This document shows, piece by piece, positions 29,042 to 37,634 of a stretch of DNA of 43,931 bases. Under the pieces are notes generated by a model. That model did not search any database. It saw only the letters and a program-made list of their open reading frames with translations, and was not told where the DNA came from. The DNA is from Magnetococcales bacterium WMHbin3 (lineage in GTDB: Bacteria > Pseudomonadota > Magnetococcia > Magnetococcales > Magnetaquicoccaceae), in assembly GCA_002753185.1 (NCBI GenBank), contig PDZX01000032.1, positions 1-43,931 on the forward strand. Reading direction: 5' to 3'. Position 1 is the first letter of the stretch; every line of letters starts with the position of its first letter. Made by a program: the position numbers and the translations under genes.

Positions 29042-30417
29042 ACCATACCGTACTGATCATCGACGACGAACAACCCATCCGCACCAGCCTGCGCGGCATC
29101 CTGGAGGACGAGGATTATCTGGTGGTCGAGGCCGCGTCCGGGGAAGAGGCGATCGCCATCCTGGAACACCAGACGGTCTCGGCCATCCTGCTCGACATCT
29201 GGATGACCGGCATCGACGGCATCGAAACGTTGCGCCGCATCAAGGCCCTGGACAAACAACGCCCCGCCGGCGGCGAGGTCCCGGTCATCATGATGTCCGG
29301 CCACGGCACCATCGAAACCGCCGTGGCCGCCACCAAGGAAGGGGCCTACGACTTCCTGGAAAAACCCCTCTCCCTGGATCGGGTCCTGATCCTCCTCGAA
29401 CGCGCCATCCGGGAGTGGTCCCTGGTGCGGGAAAACCGCGAACTCAGGGCACAAGTGGATACCGTGCCGCCCATGATCGGCACCTCCCCGGCCATGCAGG
29501 CCCTGGAGGAGAAACTCCTGCGCGTCGCCCCCACCGAGGGGTGGGTATTGATCTCAGGCGAAAACGGCACCGGCAAGGAGGTCGCCGCCCGGCGGCTCCA
29601 CGAACTCTCCAACCGCGCCGCCGGACCATTCGTCGCCGTCAACTCCGCCGCCATCCCGGAGGAGTCCATCGAGGTCGAACTCTTCGGCCAGGAATCCACG
29701 GGACACGGCGCCACGCGGATCACCCAGGCCGGCCGCTTCGAGCAGAGCAGCCGGGGCACCCTGTTCCTCGACTCCATCGCCGACATGTCCCTGAAGACCC
29801 AGGCCAAGATCCTGCGCGCCCTTCAGGAGCGCCGCTTCGAACGGGTCGGCGGTCGCAAGTCCATTCAGGTCGATGTGCGGGTCATCGCCGCCACCAACAA
29901 GGACCTCCAGGAGGAGATCGCCCAGAACCGCTTCCGCATGGACCTCTACGCACGCCTCAACGTGATCCCCCTCGGCATCCCCCCCCTGAGGGAACGGCTG
30001 AGCGACATCCCCCTGCTGGTGGACTACTTCCTGAAGAGCCATCAGGCCACCCTGCCCCAGCAGCGAACCTTCTCGGCTGCCGCTCTGGCCTGCCTCAAGA
30101 ATTATCACTGGCCGGGCAATGTCCGCGAACTCAAGAACCTGGTCGAACGGATGCTGATCATGGCCCCAGGCGTCGTGATCGAGCCGGAGGATCTGCCCGA
30201 TTTCATCCACCACAAATCCGGCGGGCCGCCCCCCTTCACCCCTTGGGATTCGTTGCTGGAGTACGAAAACCTGCGCGACGCCAGGCTGGGGTTCGAGCGG
30301 ATCTTCATCAAGGCCCAGTTGGCGCGCCATGACAACAATATCTCGCGCACCGCAGAGGTGATCGGCATGGAGCGTTCGGCGTTGCATCGAAAATTAAAAA
30401 CATTAGGAATCGGATGA
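29038..30417 (+). CDS. ntrX: NtrX-type response regulator, AAA+ without GAFTGA
   Basis: 459 residues. Receiver at 1-125 (VLIIDDEQPIRTSLRGILED, phospho-Asp in LLDIWMTGIDG, KPLSL), AAA+ at about 145-370 (Walker A SGENGTGKEVAARRLH, sensor I ATNKDLQEEI, WPGNVRELKNLVERML) and a Fis-type helix-turn-helix at the end (ISRTAEVIGMERSALHRKLK). The GAFTGA loop that contacts sigma54 is absent; the segment after ELFGQES runs GHGATRITQAGRFEQ. The Walker B region reads LFLDSI instead of LFLDEI, so the catalytic Glu is Ser. Loss of GAFTGA is known in NtrX; loss of the Walker B Glu suggests little ATP hydrolysis. It may act as a sigma54-independent DNA-binding regulator. Confidence 0.88.
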   Translation: MNHTVLIIDDEQPIRTSLRGILEDEDYLVVEAASGEEAIAILEHQTVSAILLDIWMTGIDGIETLRRIKALDKQRPAGGEVPVIMMSGHGTIETAVAATKEGAYDFLEKPLSLDRVLILLERAIREWSLVRENRELRAQVDTVPPMIGTSPAMQALEEKLLRVAPTEGWVLISGENGTGKEVAARRLHELSNRAAGPFVAVNSAAIPEESIEVELFGQESTGHGATRITQAGRFEQSSRGTLFLDSIADMSLKTQAKILRALQERRFERVGGRKSIQVDVRVIAATNKDLQEEIAQNRFRMDLYARLNVIPLGIPPLRERLSDIPLLVDYFLKSHQATLPQQRTFSAAALACLKNYHWPGNVRELKNLVERMLIMAPGVVIEPEDLPDFIHHKSGGPPPFTPWDSLLEYENLRDARLGFERIFIKAQLARHDNNISRTAEVIGMERSALHRKLKTLGIG

Positions 30418-30439
30418 ACCAAAGGTCGAGGAATTTGCA

Positions 30440-31618
30440 ATGCATGAAATCGATTCCATCACGAATGAAAAGATACTCAATCAGTACGATCAGCAAAAAA
30501 AGCATTATTCGGACTTTTTGGAGCGGACCCTGACCCTGATCAAGGAGTTCATCGCCCCCGACGGCCCGAAGATCCATTCGATCGTGGGCCGGATCAAGGA
30601 AAAAGAGAGCCTCGCGGAAAAACTCGACCACCCGCCGGAGACCTACCAGAACCTCGCCGACGTACCGGACATCGCGGGCATCCGCATCATCACCTTCTTC
30701 GAGGAGGAGGTGCAGGTGGTCACGGAGATCATCCGCCGGGAGTTCAACGTCTTTCCCTCCCGCGAGCAACCGAAATATCTACTGACCGATCCCAACCGGT
30801 TCGGCTATGCCTCGGCCAACTGGCAGCTCGGCCTGCTGGACAACCGCCTGGAGCTGATCGAATACCGGCGCTTTCGGGGCTTTCTGGTGGAGTTGCAGGT
30901 GCGTTCGGTGTTGCAGCATGCCTGGCTGGAGATCAACAAGAGTCTCGGCTTCCAGACCAGGGAGCACTGCCCGCCCCAAAAACAGCGGGAATACGGGCGC
31001 ATCGCCGCCCTGTTCGAACTGGCCGATCTGGAACTGAACAAGATCCGCAGCCATGCCCATCGCCCCGCGTCCGGCGCGCGCCCCGCCAGGCCGGAGATAC
31101 CCTCCTCCGCGCCGCTCCAGGACGCGGTCGCCGCGCCGGATGCGCCACGGGAACAGCCCACCCTGCTGGAAAAACCTCTCTCGGCCAACCGGATCCGTTT
31201 CGAGGATATGGAACGGGTCGTCCTCGACAACCGGCTGGTGATCGCCCATGACCGGAAGATCGCCGATCTGTACGACACCCGGCTGATTTTCAAGCAACAG
31301 AGCATCGTCACCCTGACCGACGCGTTTCACCACCTGGACATCGGCAGGGTTGGCGAGTTGGAGGAGGCGTTCAAGGCCTTCGAGAAGAGCATCAAGCCCC
31401 TTGGCCTGATCCTGTTCGGGGACCCTGCGGTGCGCAAATACGAGCACCTTTCCAAGGGGAATTCCCTGCTGGTCCTCGCCTGCGGCCTGGCCGCGAAGAC
31501 GGGTCACACCAACACGGTCTTTCAGTTCATCGGCCGGTTCCCCTTCGAGAACGATCCGACCCAGCCCGGCATCTCCACGGAACTGATCGAATGTGTCAAT
31601 AAATATCTGAATCGTTAA
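30440..31618 (+). CDS. RelA/SpoT-domain protein (putative alarmone synthetase-like)
   Basis: 392 residues. The N-terminal 200 show the RelA/SpoT nucleotidyltransferase pattern: HSIVGRIKEKESLAEKL, VPDIAGIRIITFFEEEVQVV, FGYASANWQL and FLVELQVRSVLQHAWLEINK. It lacks the HD hydrolase, TGS and ACT domains of long RSH enzymes. In the GYxSxH motif the His is replaced by Asn. The C-terminal 170 residues after a Pro/Ala-rich linker (RPASGARPARPEIPSSAP) are not recognised. It begins 22 bases after ntrX, so may share its transcript. Activity as a (p)ppGpp or related nucleotide synthetase is uncertain. GAGG lies eight bases before the start. Confidence 0.75.
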   Translation: MHEIDSITNEKILNQYDQQKKHYSDFLERTLTLIKEFIAPDGPKIHSIVGRIKEKESLAEKLDHPPETYQNLADVPDIAGIRIITFFEEEVQVVTEIIRREFNVFPSREQPKYLLTDPNRFGYASANWQLGLLDNRLELIEYRRFRGFLVELQVRSVLQHAWLEINKSLGFQTREHCPPQKQREYGRIAALFELADLELNKIRSHAHRPASGARPARPEIPSSAPLQDAVAAPDAPREQPTLLEKPLSANRIRFEDMERVVLDNRLVIAHDRKIADLYDTRLIFKQQSIVTLTDAFHHLDIGRVGELEEAFKAFEKSIKPLGLILFGDPAVRKYEHLSKGNSLLVLACGLAAKTGHTNTVFQFIGRFPFENDPTQPGISTELIECVNKYLNR

Positions 31619-31635
31619 CAACCATACAGAAACCA

Positions 31636-32478
31636 ATGATGACGATGCCATCCATTTCCAAGTCAAGCGTCCCTTTGTCGATCTTCCTGCTCGCCCTGGC
31701 CATGGGCGGCTGCACCCATCTCTACATGGGACCGGACGACGATCGGGATCAGGTGCCGAACAGCCGGGACTGGTGTCCCAACACCCCGCGCAGCCTGCAT
31801 GGCGATGTGGACCAGCACGGCTGTCCGCTGGACATGGATGGGGACGGGGTACCCAACGAACGGGATCAATGTCCCGCCACCCCGCCCCTGGTGCCGGTAG
31901 ACGAGACCGGCTGTCCCCGCGACACGGATGGCGACACGGTTCCGGACTACCGGGATTTCTGTCCGAACACGCCCACGGACCCCAGGGTGCCGGTCAACGC
32001 CCACGGCTGCCCCATCGACGCCGATTGGGACGGGGTTCCAGACATCTACGACCGCTGCCCGAAAACCCCCAGCTTTGCCGAGACCAATGCCGCCGGGTGC
32101 TGGATCATCCACAACCTCCATTTCGATTTCGACAAGGCGGACTTGCAACCGGAAGAGCTGCAACGGCTGGACAGATTGGCCGACCTGCTGACCGCCAATC
32201 CGGGCATCGGGCTGGAGGTGCATGGCCATGCCGACGCCAAAGGCACTGCCCGGCACAACCAGCAACTCTCCGAACAGCGGGCGGCGGCCATCAAGGCCTT
32301 TCTGACCGGCAAGGGTGTCGCGCCGGAACGGCTGATCACGGTGGGCTTCGGCGCCAAAAAGCCCTTCACGAGCAACGCCACAGAACAGGGCCGCGCCAAG
32401 AACCGCCGGGGCGAATTCCGACCCATGCAGGCTCCCGCCAACCCACTGGAACGGGAAGGAAAGCCGCAGGACCAATAA
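31636..32478 (+). CDS. OmpA-family lipoprotein with thrombospondin type 3 repeats
   Basis: 280 residues. A lipoprotein signal ends at LALAMGGCTH. Residues of about 35-150 contain four calcium-binding TSP3-type units of the form DxDGDGVPNxxDxCPxTP. The C-terminus from about 155 is an OmpA/Pal peptidoglycan-binding domain (LHFDFDKADLQPEELQRLD, VHGHADAKGTARHNQQLSEQ, RLITVGFGAKKP). It probably anchors the outer membrane to peptidoglycan, with the TSP3 region acting as a calcium-dependent spacer. Several ATGs (31636, 31639, 31645) are possible starts. Confidence 0.9.
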   Translation: MMTMPSISKSSVPLSIFLLALAMGGCTHLYMGPDDDRDQVPNSRDWCPNTPRSLHGDVDQHGCPLDMDGDGVPNERDQCPATPPLVPVDETGCPRDTDGDTVPDYRDFCPNTPTDPRVPVNAHGCPIDADWDGVPDIYDRCPKTPSFAETNAAGCWIIHNLHFDFDKADLQPEELQRLDRLADLLTANPGIGLEVHGHADAKGTARHNQQLSEQRAAAIKAFLTGKGVAPERLITVGFGAKKPFTSNATEQGRAKNRRGEFRPMQAPANPLEREGKPQDQ

Positions 32479-32515
32479 ATCTCCATGGTTTGCCACGGTT
32501 GCAGGAGCAAACATC

Positions 32516-32734
32516 ATGACAATTGACATGGCTGACAGGATTCACAACGAGGTACGCCGCCTTCCGGATCTCCTGGCGCAAGAGGTGCTGGATTTCATCG
32601 GCTACCTTGAATATCGTCACGGCCTGAAAAACAGATCCGCCATGGAGGATCTGACGATGGCGCAAGGGGATGCCATGCGCCATGTCTGGGACAATCCAGA
32701 GGACGAGGTCTGGAATGATGTACCAACCCGGTGA
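32516..32734 (+). CDS. DUF2281-type antitoxin
   Basis: 72 residues. The N-terminal segment IHNEVRRLPDLLAQEVLDFI followed by GYLEYRHG matches small DUF2281-like antitoxins. The C-terminal half is acidic and probably unstructured until toxin binding. GGAG precedes the ATG. It overlaps the following MazF/PemK-like gene by 20 bases, the usual antitoxin-then-toxin order. Confidence 0.7.
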   Translation: MTIDMADRIHNEVRRLPDLLAQEVLDFIGYLEYRHGLKNRSAMEDLTMAQGDAMRHVWDNPEDEVWNDVPTR

Positions 32735-33074
32735 CTTGGTGTTGCTGCCGTTTCCCTTTGCCGAGATGGACGCCGTCAAGAAACGCCCCGTCCTGATTTT
32801 GACCGCGCCGGACGAACGCGGTGACTTCATCGGGCTGGCCATCACCTCCGTGCCGACCTCGCGGCTGGCCTTGGAGGTGACGGACGATTCCCTGTGGGAA
32901 GGATGCTTGCCAAAACGCAGTTGGCTCCGACTGGACAAGATCTTTTCCCTCAACACCCACCGGGTGGAGGGCCTCTTTGCCCGGGTTTCACCGGATTTTC
33001 GGCACCGCGCCGTTCAGGAGCTGTGTATCCTCCTGGCATCCAGAGGCATGCCCCCTTCGGCCACGCATGGCTGA
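32715..33074 (+). CDS. MazF/PemK-like toxin
   Basis: About 119 residues. YQPGDLVLLPFPFAEMDAVK followed by KRPVLIL is the family opening; AITSVP and the WLRLDKIFSL strand fit the SH3-like barrel of MazF/PemK endoribonucleases. Activity would be sequence-specific mRNA cleavage, checked by the upstream antitoxin. Two ATGs (32715, 32718) are adjacent. It is convergent with metF, 20 bases apart. Confidence 0.75.
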   Translation: MMYQPGDLVLLPFPFAEMDAVKKRPVLILTAPDERGDFIGLAITSVPTSRLALEVTDDSLWEGCLPKRSWLRLDKIFSLNTHRVEGLFARVSPDFRHRAVQELCILLASRGMPPSATHG

Positions 33075-33094
33075 CGACCCGCAGGGCGCGGAGG

Positions 33095-33976
33095 TCAATA
33101 ATACTCCCCGGCCAACTCCTCCAGAATGCTGGGCACGGCCACCGATTGATTCAAGGTGAAGAAATGCAGGCCGGGCGCCCCCCTGGCCAACAGATCGCGA
33201 CACTGCTCCACGGCGATGCTCACCCCGGTGCGCAGCATCGCCTCCGGGTCGTCGCGCGTCGCGGCGAAGCGGTCCACCAGCCACTGGGGCAACGCCGAGC
33301 CGCACAATTCGGAGAGCCGTTTGAGCTGCTTGAAATCGGTCACCGGCATGATCCCAGGGTAGATCGGGACATGGACCCCCTTGCGGTGACACTCCTCCGT
33401 GAATCGAAAATAAACATCATTGTCGAAAAAGAACTGTGTAACGGCGAAATCGGCGCCCGCCTCCACCTTGCGGCGGAAATGGAGCTGATCCTGCTCCAGA
33501 TCCGGGGTCTCTGGATGGCCCTCCGGATAGGCGGCCACCCCGATCCGGAATGCGGGAAAGTACTCCCGGATGAAGGCCACAAAAGGCTCCGCGTAACGAA
33601 ACGCTCCCTGCTCCAGGGTCCCGGCGGGTTCATGCCTGGGGGGGTCCCCGCGCAGGGCCAACAGCGTGGTGATCCCGCAATCCCGATAAAAATTCAACAT
33701 CTCGGTGAGCACGGGACGACTGGCGCCCACGCAGGTCAGGTGGGCCACGGTATGCAATCCGGTCTGTTCATGCACCTTGCGCACCAGCTCCCCGCCGCCG
33801 GTCTGACGGCTCCCGCCGGCCCCGCAGGTGATGGAGACGAAATCGGGACGATAGCCGCTCAGGCGTTCCAGGGTCCCCCAGAAGAGTGGTTCCGCTTCCG
33901 GCTTTTTGGGGGGGAAGAACTCGAAGGAGAGCGTTGGCCGCTGCCCGGAAGCCGACTCTTTTGAAACTTGTATCAT
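33095..33976 (-). CDS. metF: Methylenetetrahydrofolate reductase
   Basis: 293 residues, TIM barrel. SFEFFPPKKPEAE has the catalytic Glu; VSITCGAGGSR, HLTCVGASRP, LLALRGDPPRHEP, VAAYPEGHPET and TQFFFDNDVYFRF are all MetF landmarks for FAD and folate binding. It reduces methylene-THF to methyl-THF for methionine synthesis. GGAGTGATGC precedes the start. It is 13 bases downstream of the FecR-like gene on the same strand, so may be co-transcribed with it. Confidence 0.97.
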   Translation of the reverse strand: MIQVSKESASGQRPTLSFEFFPPKKPEAEPLFWGTLERLSGYRPDFVSITCGAGGSRQTGGGELVRKVHEQTGLHTVAHLTCVGASRPVLTEMLNFYRDCGITTLLALRGDPPRHEPAGTLEQGAFRYAEPFVAFIREYFPAFRIGVAAYPEGHPETPDLEQDQLHFRRKVEAGADFAVTQFFFDNDVYFRFTEECHRKGVHVPIYPGIMPVTDFKQLKRLSELCGSALPQWLVDRFAATRDDPEAMLRTGVSIAVEQCRDLLARGAPGLHFFTLNQSVAVPSILEELAGEYY

Positions 33977-33989
33977 GCATCACTCCGTA

Positions 33990-34997
33990 TCAAAATTGGA
34001 TACCCAACACGATATCATCCTGGGTAAAGAGCAGGCCGTCGCGACCGAAAGAGATCAATACAGCCCTCTTTTCTCCAAGCTTTTCATAATAGTATGCATT
34101 ACCCCACCCGTCCGGCGGCAGGGATTCCCCGGTCGCGCCGATGCGCGGATCTTCCGGCGTCCGGTTGTTCCAGCGAAACGGCGCGGCGGCGCCCATTCCC
34201 TGATGCAGGTCCAGCATCTCGCCGACGGTCTTGTGTACCAACAGATCGTGATAACGGCCCAGAAAATTCAGCGTCACGGGCCAACCATCCACCAGGCGCG
34301 ACCAGAACGAGGGCAACAGGCTCACATCGCTCATCCCCGCCAGGGCCAACTTCCTTTCGAGGGAGAGCGGTTCCTGGCGCGGGACGGAAGAGAGGCGCCT
34401 CGACATCAGGCGGTTGCCTTCGGTGACAAAAAGCGTCGCGCCACCCTTGTCCACCTGATACTGCACCGTGCCGCCGGTCACCTCCAGGAGATCGCCGGTT
34501 GCCGGGTCGTGGGCGAGCAGGAAGCCGGCCTGGGCCACATTCAGTCGTCCCAGTGGAGTCTCCAACGCAACGGAGGTGGTCTCCTTGAGCAACCCGGTGG
34601 CGTGCTTGCGGCAATACAGGGCGCCCTGCTCGACGGAGGGCATCGGGCCGTTACCGTGGCCCGGGTTGGGCCGCACGGCGATGGTGGACCGTTCCAGTAT
34701 CCGGCAGGCGGTATCGCCCGTCAACTGGAAGTTGAGGGTGGCATTGGCGAAGGTCCTGATCCTGACCCCCGTCTCCAGCCGCATGCCGGCTTGCACCGGG
34801 AACCAGGCCATGCGCTGCTCGAGCCATTGGCCGAGTTCCGGGTCACCCTCCAGAATCCGCGCCGGAGGGAATTGGGCATGGACGATGCCGGATTTCTCCA
34901 TGGCCAGGACACGGCTGTTCGCATCCTGCCACTGAAAGTCGAACACGATCAGGAACAGGGTCACTATCAGCAGCCAGCTTCCGGCATGCATCCCCAC
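33990..34997 (-). CDS. Secreted FecR-like protein with GspG-like C-terminus
   Basis: 335 residues. An N-terminal hydrophobic segment (WLLIVTLFLIVFDF) is a signal or anchor. The middle (about 60-190) resembles a FecR domain: WFPVQAGMRLETGVRIRT, TLNFQLTGDTACRI, VALETPLGRLNV and LLEVTGGTVQYQVDKGG. The last 40 residues read PPDGWGNAYYYEK, then FGRDGLLFTQDD, like the calcium-binding C-terminus of the major pseudopilin GspG. The combination is unusual. A surface or periplasmic role is likely; the partner and function are unknown. No type II secretion genes are in the window. Confidence 0.6.
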   Translation of the reverse strand: MGMHAGSWLLIVTLFLIVFDFQWQDANSRVLAMEKSGIVHAQFPPARILEGDPELGQWLEQRMAWFPVQAGMRLETGVRIRTFANATLNFQLTGDTACRILERSTIAVRPNPGHGNGPMPSVEQGALYCRKHATGLLKETTSVALETPLGRLNVAQAGFLLAHDPATGDLLEVTGGTVQYQVDKGGATLFVTEGNRLMSRRLSSVPRQEPLSLERKLALAGMSDVSLLPSFWSRLVDGWPVTLNFLGRYHDLLVHKTVGEMLDLHQGMGAAAPFRWNNRTPEDPRIGATGESLPPDGWGNAYYYEKLGEKRAVLISFGRDGLLFTQDDIVLGIQF

Positions 34998-35088
34998 CCC
35001 CCCATGACGAACGAACGCTGGATACCCCGCGCGACGCTACCGCGCGGGGGCGGACCAACAGGCGAGAACGATCCCCCCGTCGGTCGAA

Positions 35089-35499
35089 CTAGGCGGTGGT
35101 TTCCTTCTTGGCGGTCGAGCGTGTCCGGGAGGCGGCGGACTTCTCCTCGCCACCCGATCCATTCGTCGCAGCCAACTTGCGAATGATGGCGGCATTGCGC
35201 TCGGCAAGCTGGTCCATCTGCTCGGTCACCTTGCGCAACAGGGCGGCGTTGCGTTCGGACAACTGGGCATCCCGTTCCGTGGTCATGCGCAACAGGGCGG
35301 CCTGACGATCCGAGAGTTGCCGCATCTGTTCGGTCGTCTTGCGCAGCAGGGCGGCGTTGCGCTCGGACAACTGATCCATCTTGTCGCCTATCTGCTTTTC
35401 CAGATCGGAGATTCGTTTTTCCAGTTCGGAAAGACGCCGCCCGGTGCCCCCGACAGCCCTCTTGCCCTTGGCCTGGTCCTTCTTTTTCTTTTGTGCCAT
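35089..35499 (-). CDS. Small coiled-coil protein with tandem 18-residue repeats
   Basis: 136 residues, highly charged. A Lys-rich N-terminus (MAQKKKKDQAKGKR) and Lys/Ser/Ala-rich C-terminus flank a predicted coiled coil. Residues 42-113 are four 18-residue repeats of the form xQLSERNAALLRKxTEQM. No signal peptide or known catalytic domain is visible. The basic ends would suit binding to nucleic acid or an acidic partner (inference). GGAGG lies before the start. It stands about 90 bases from the FecR-like gene on the same strand. No named family was recognised. Confidence 0.75.
   Translation of the reverse strand: MAQKKKKDQAKGKRAVGGTGRRLSELEKRISDLEKQIGDKMDQLSERNAALLRKTTEQMRQLSDRQAALLRMTTERDAQLSERNAALLRKVTEQMDQLAERNAAIIRKLAATNGSGGEEKSAASRTRSTAKKETTA
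35161..35376 (-). repeat. Four 54-bp tandem repeats within a coiled-coil gene
   Basis: Four imperfect 54-base units encode 18 residues each (QLSERNAALLRK, QLSDRQAALLRM, QLSERNAALLRK, QLAERNAAIIRK plus linkers). The period is in phase with codons, so copy number can vary without breaking the frame. The first and third copies are the most alike. Confidence 0.8.
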
Positions 35500-35576
35500 C
35501 TCATCCTCCAACGATATGATGCGAAAGTTCGATATATTAAAACACAGTTGCCGCCGAAACGCCACCCCCCCGGCGG

Positions 35577-36458
35577 TCAACTCTTCCCGTTTCCGGCGCG
35601 CAATTCCGCCAGGCGCGTGGCGCTCATGCCGAAAAAGCCGGCGATGCGCGCATCCACCGGGGGCCACTCCCCCGGAGCCGCGCCGCAGGATGGCGCGCAC
35701 AAAAGCAGCATGGCCAGCGTCACCAGCCGGTCCATCGCCCCCAACCCGCTGCCGGGACGCACGAGTTCCTCGACCCGGTGATGGCTGCGGATGACGCGGC
35801 AAACCGCAGAGGGAAGTCGCCAGGCGCGGGCCAGCAGATAACCGGCCAGACAATGATTGGTCCCGAAGCGATCGTTCTCCTCCCGGATCGGGTCCGCAAC
35901 GCCCTTGGCGCGCATCTCCCGGCAGAAACCCGCGTAGTCCGGAAAGCCGCGCAACATGGCGACCATGCCGCAATCGTGCAACAGACCGATGGCGTAGGCC
36001 TCGTCCGGGGCGACCACGGCCAGGCGGCCGCCCCGGCAAGAGGGGGACTCGGCGGGCAGGGCGCGGGCCAGCCGGGCCGCCGCCAGTCCAGACTCCACCC
36101 CCAACAGACGCACCGCCTGCAAGGGTCCCTCCTGTCCCACCAGGGCGGCGCTCAGGAACTGCTCCGCGACGATGGCGCGCACCCGTTCCATTCCCAGCAG
36201 CGCCACCGCCCCCTCGATGGAGATCACCTTGCGTTTCCACCCGGTCAGGCAGGTATTGGCGACGCGCAGCACAGCGGCGGCCAACGCCATGTCCTTGAGA
36301 ATGACCTCCGTGATGGCCGCAGGATCCGGCGCGAAACCGGACTGCGCCCGCACCGCCTCCAGCAGCACATCCGGGCGCGACGGCATGGCCAGATCCTCGA
36401 GCAACCTCTCCGCCCGCTTCAGACGCCTGCTCTCCGCCTTGTCCTTTCCCGTTGCCAT
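35577..36458 (-). CDS. HDOD-domain signalling protein
   Basis: About 293 residues from the ATG at 36458, preferred over an upstream ATG (36518) because GGAG lies before it. The HDOD pattern is clear: LAMPSRPDVLLEAVRAQSG, ILKDMALAAAVLRVANT, ISIEGAVALLGMERVRAIVA, AIGLLHDCGMVAML and VIRSHHRVEELV. HDOD proteins bind partners in motility, cyclic-di-GMP and stress signalling and usually lack phosphodiesterase activity. The presence of HDC and HH pairs leaves metal binding possible. Confidence 0.85.
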   Translation of the reverse strand: MATGKDKAESRRLKRAERLLEDLAMPSRPDVLLEAVRAQSGFAPDPAAITEVILKDMALAAAVLRVANTCLTGWKRKVISIEGAVALLGMERVRAIVAEQFLSAALVGQEGPLQAVRLLGVESGLAAARLARALPAESPSCRGGRLAVVAPDEAYAIGLLHDCGMVAMLRGFPDYAGFCREMRAKGVADPIREENDRFGTNHCLAGYLLARAWRLPSAVCRVIRSHHRVEELVRPGSGLGAMDRLVTLAMLLLCAPSCGAAPGEWPPVDARIAGFFGMSATRLAELRAGNGKS

Positions 36459-36548
36459 GATGGATTGTCGCTCCTTCGCTCCACTGCCTCGATGCTGCAA
36501 AAATAATCCCATTCCCACAAAAATGCCACTCCATTTTCCAAAGCGCCT

Positions 36549-37469
36549 TCACCCGGTTCGGGCGCCCCGTTCGCTCAGGTAGCAATACAATCCCGGAGGC
36601 AGCAGGAGCATCCATTGGGTGACACGCAACATCAACATGATCATCGCCCCGTTCGGGATTCCCCATTGTTGCAATAACAGTTGCGCCGCAGTCTCCCCCA
36701 CCCCCAGGCTCCCCAGGGGCATGGGGATCACAAAGGCGATCATCAGCAACGGCAACGAAACGAACAGACAATCCCACCCCAACGGCATACCCATGGTATC
36801 TGCAGCAACCTTGAAGACGAGAAAAAAAGTAAATGTAGTTATAAATGTTATTAAAATTACTTTAGGCATTTCACCACGATGGAAATGATAAGCCTCCACC
36901 ACCGGCAACACACGTTCGCGCCATGCGGCGGGGAGCCTCGCGAGAACCGCCCGCTTCGCCCAGGACGACCCGACCAACCAGAATCCCCCCACCATGACGG
37001 CCAGAATCAACAACAACACCGCCCCCAACCGGACCTCGACCTCGGTTGCCACCCCCATGCCCAGCCGAAACAGCGTCGCCAATCCACCGATCACAAAATA
37101 GGAGGTCAACCCCAACACCCGATCGACCAGCACGGTGGAGAGTCCCGCCACCCGCGACTCCCCCACATGAGCGAGCACATAATACCCCCTGGCGGCCTCC
37201 CCCGCCACGCTGCCGAGCGAGGTGAGAAAAAAAAACTGCCCGATGAAAAACAGCCGCAGCATAATCGAGAACCGCACCTCGATCCCCTGAACCCGCAACA
37301 GACTCCACCAGCGCAAGGTCTGCCCCACATAGTTCGCGCAATACAACAGCATCACCCAGAGGTGTCCGGTCGAGAAAAGACGACCTCCCAGCAAATCGAG
37401 GTGCAACTGCTCGTCATGGAACAGCCAGTACAGCAATCCCGCAGCCAGGATGAATTTCAAAATCCGCAT
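36549..37469 (-). CDS. UPF0104/LPG-synthase-type membrane flippase-like protein
   Basis: 306 residues, seven or eight transmembrane helices. [65 protein letters not shown] and IPMPLGSLGVGETAAQLLL are the conserved elements of the lysylphosphatidylglycerol synthetase/UPF0104 family. Proteins of this family often move or modify lipids next to glycosyltransferase genes. It is divergent from the epimerase operon, suggesting a common envelope function. One helix (about residues 210-226) is encoded by a run of AT-rich codons. Confidence 0.8.
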   Translation of the reverse strand: MRILKFILAAGLLYWLFHDEQLHLDLLGGRLFSTGHLWVMLLYCANYVGQTLRWWSLLRVQGIEVRFSIMLRLFFIGQFFFLTSLGSVAGEAARGYYVLAHVGESRVAGLSTVLVDRVLGLTSYFVIGGLATLFRLGMGVATEVEVRLGAVLLLILAVMVGGFWLVGSSWAKRAVLARLPAAWRERVLPVVEAYHFHRGEMPKVILITFITTFTFFLVFKVAADTMGMPLGWDCLFVSLPLLMIAFVIPMPLGSLGVGETAAQLLLQQWGIPNGAMIMLMLRVTQWMLLLPPGLYCYLSERGARTG

Positions 37470-37634
37470 ACCCGCTCCCGCTTTTCTCGACAGGCAATCC
37501 GTTCGCTGACGAAAAGATGCGCCTCACCGACTTTTCCTTTGACTTTTTGCGCGCCTGACAGCATTTTCTACCCTGTATAGCCCACTTGCATGCAGTTCCA
37601 TTGCCAAAGCCAATCATCATGGGAGAGTGTCGAG

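Noticed and set aside
33974-33992. Identical GGAGTGATGCATG leader at metF and at the ferritin-like gene
   Set aside because: Short enough to be a shared ribosome-binding context by chance; no wider similarity was seen.
37539-37581. TTGACT upstream of the epimerase as a promoter
   Set aside because: The spacing to TATAGC is far too long and the closer -10 candidates are poor.
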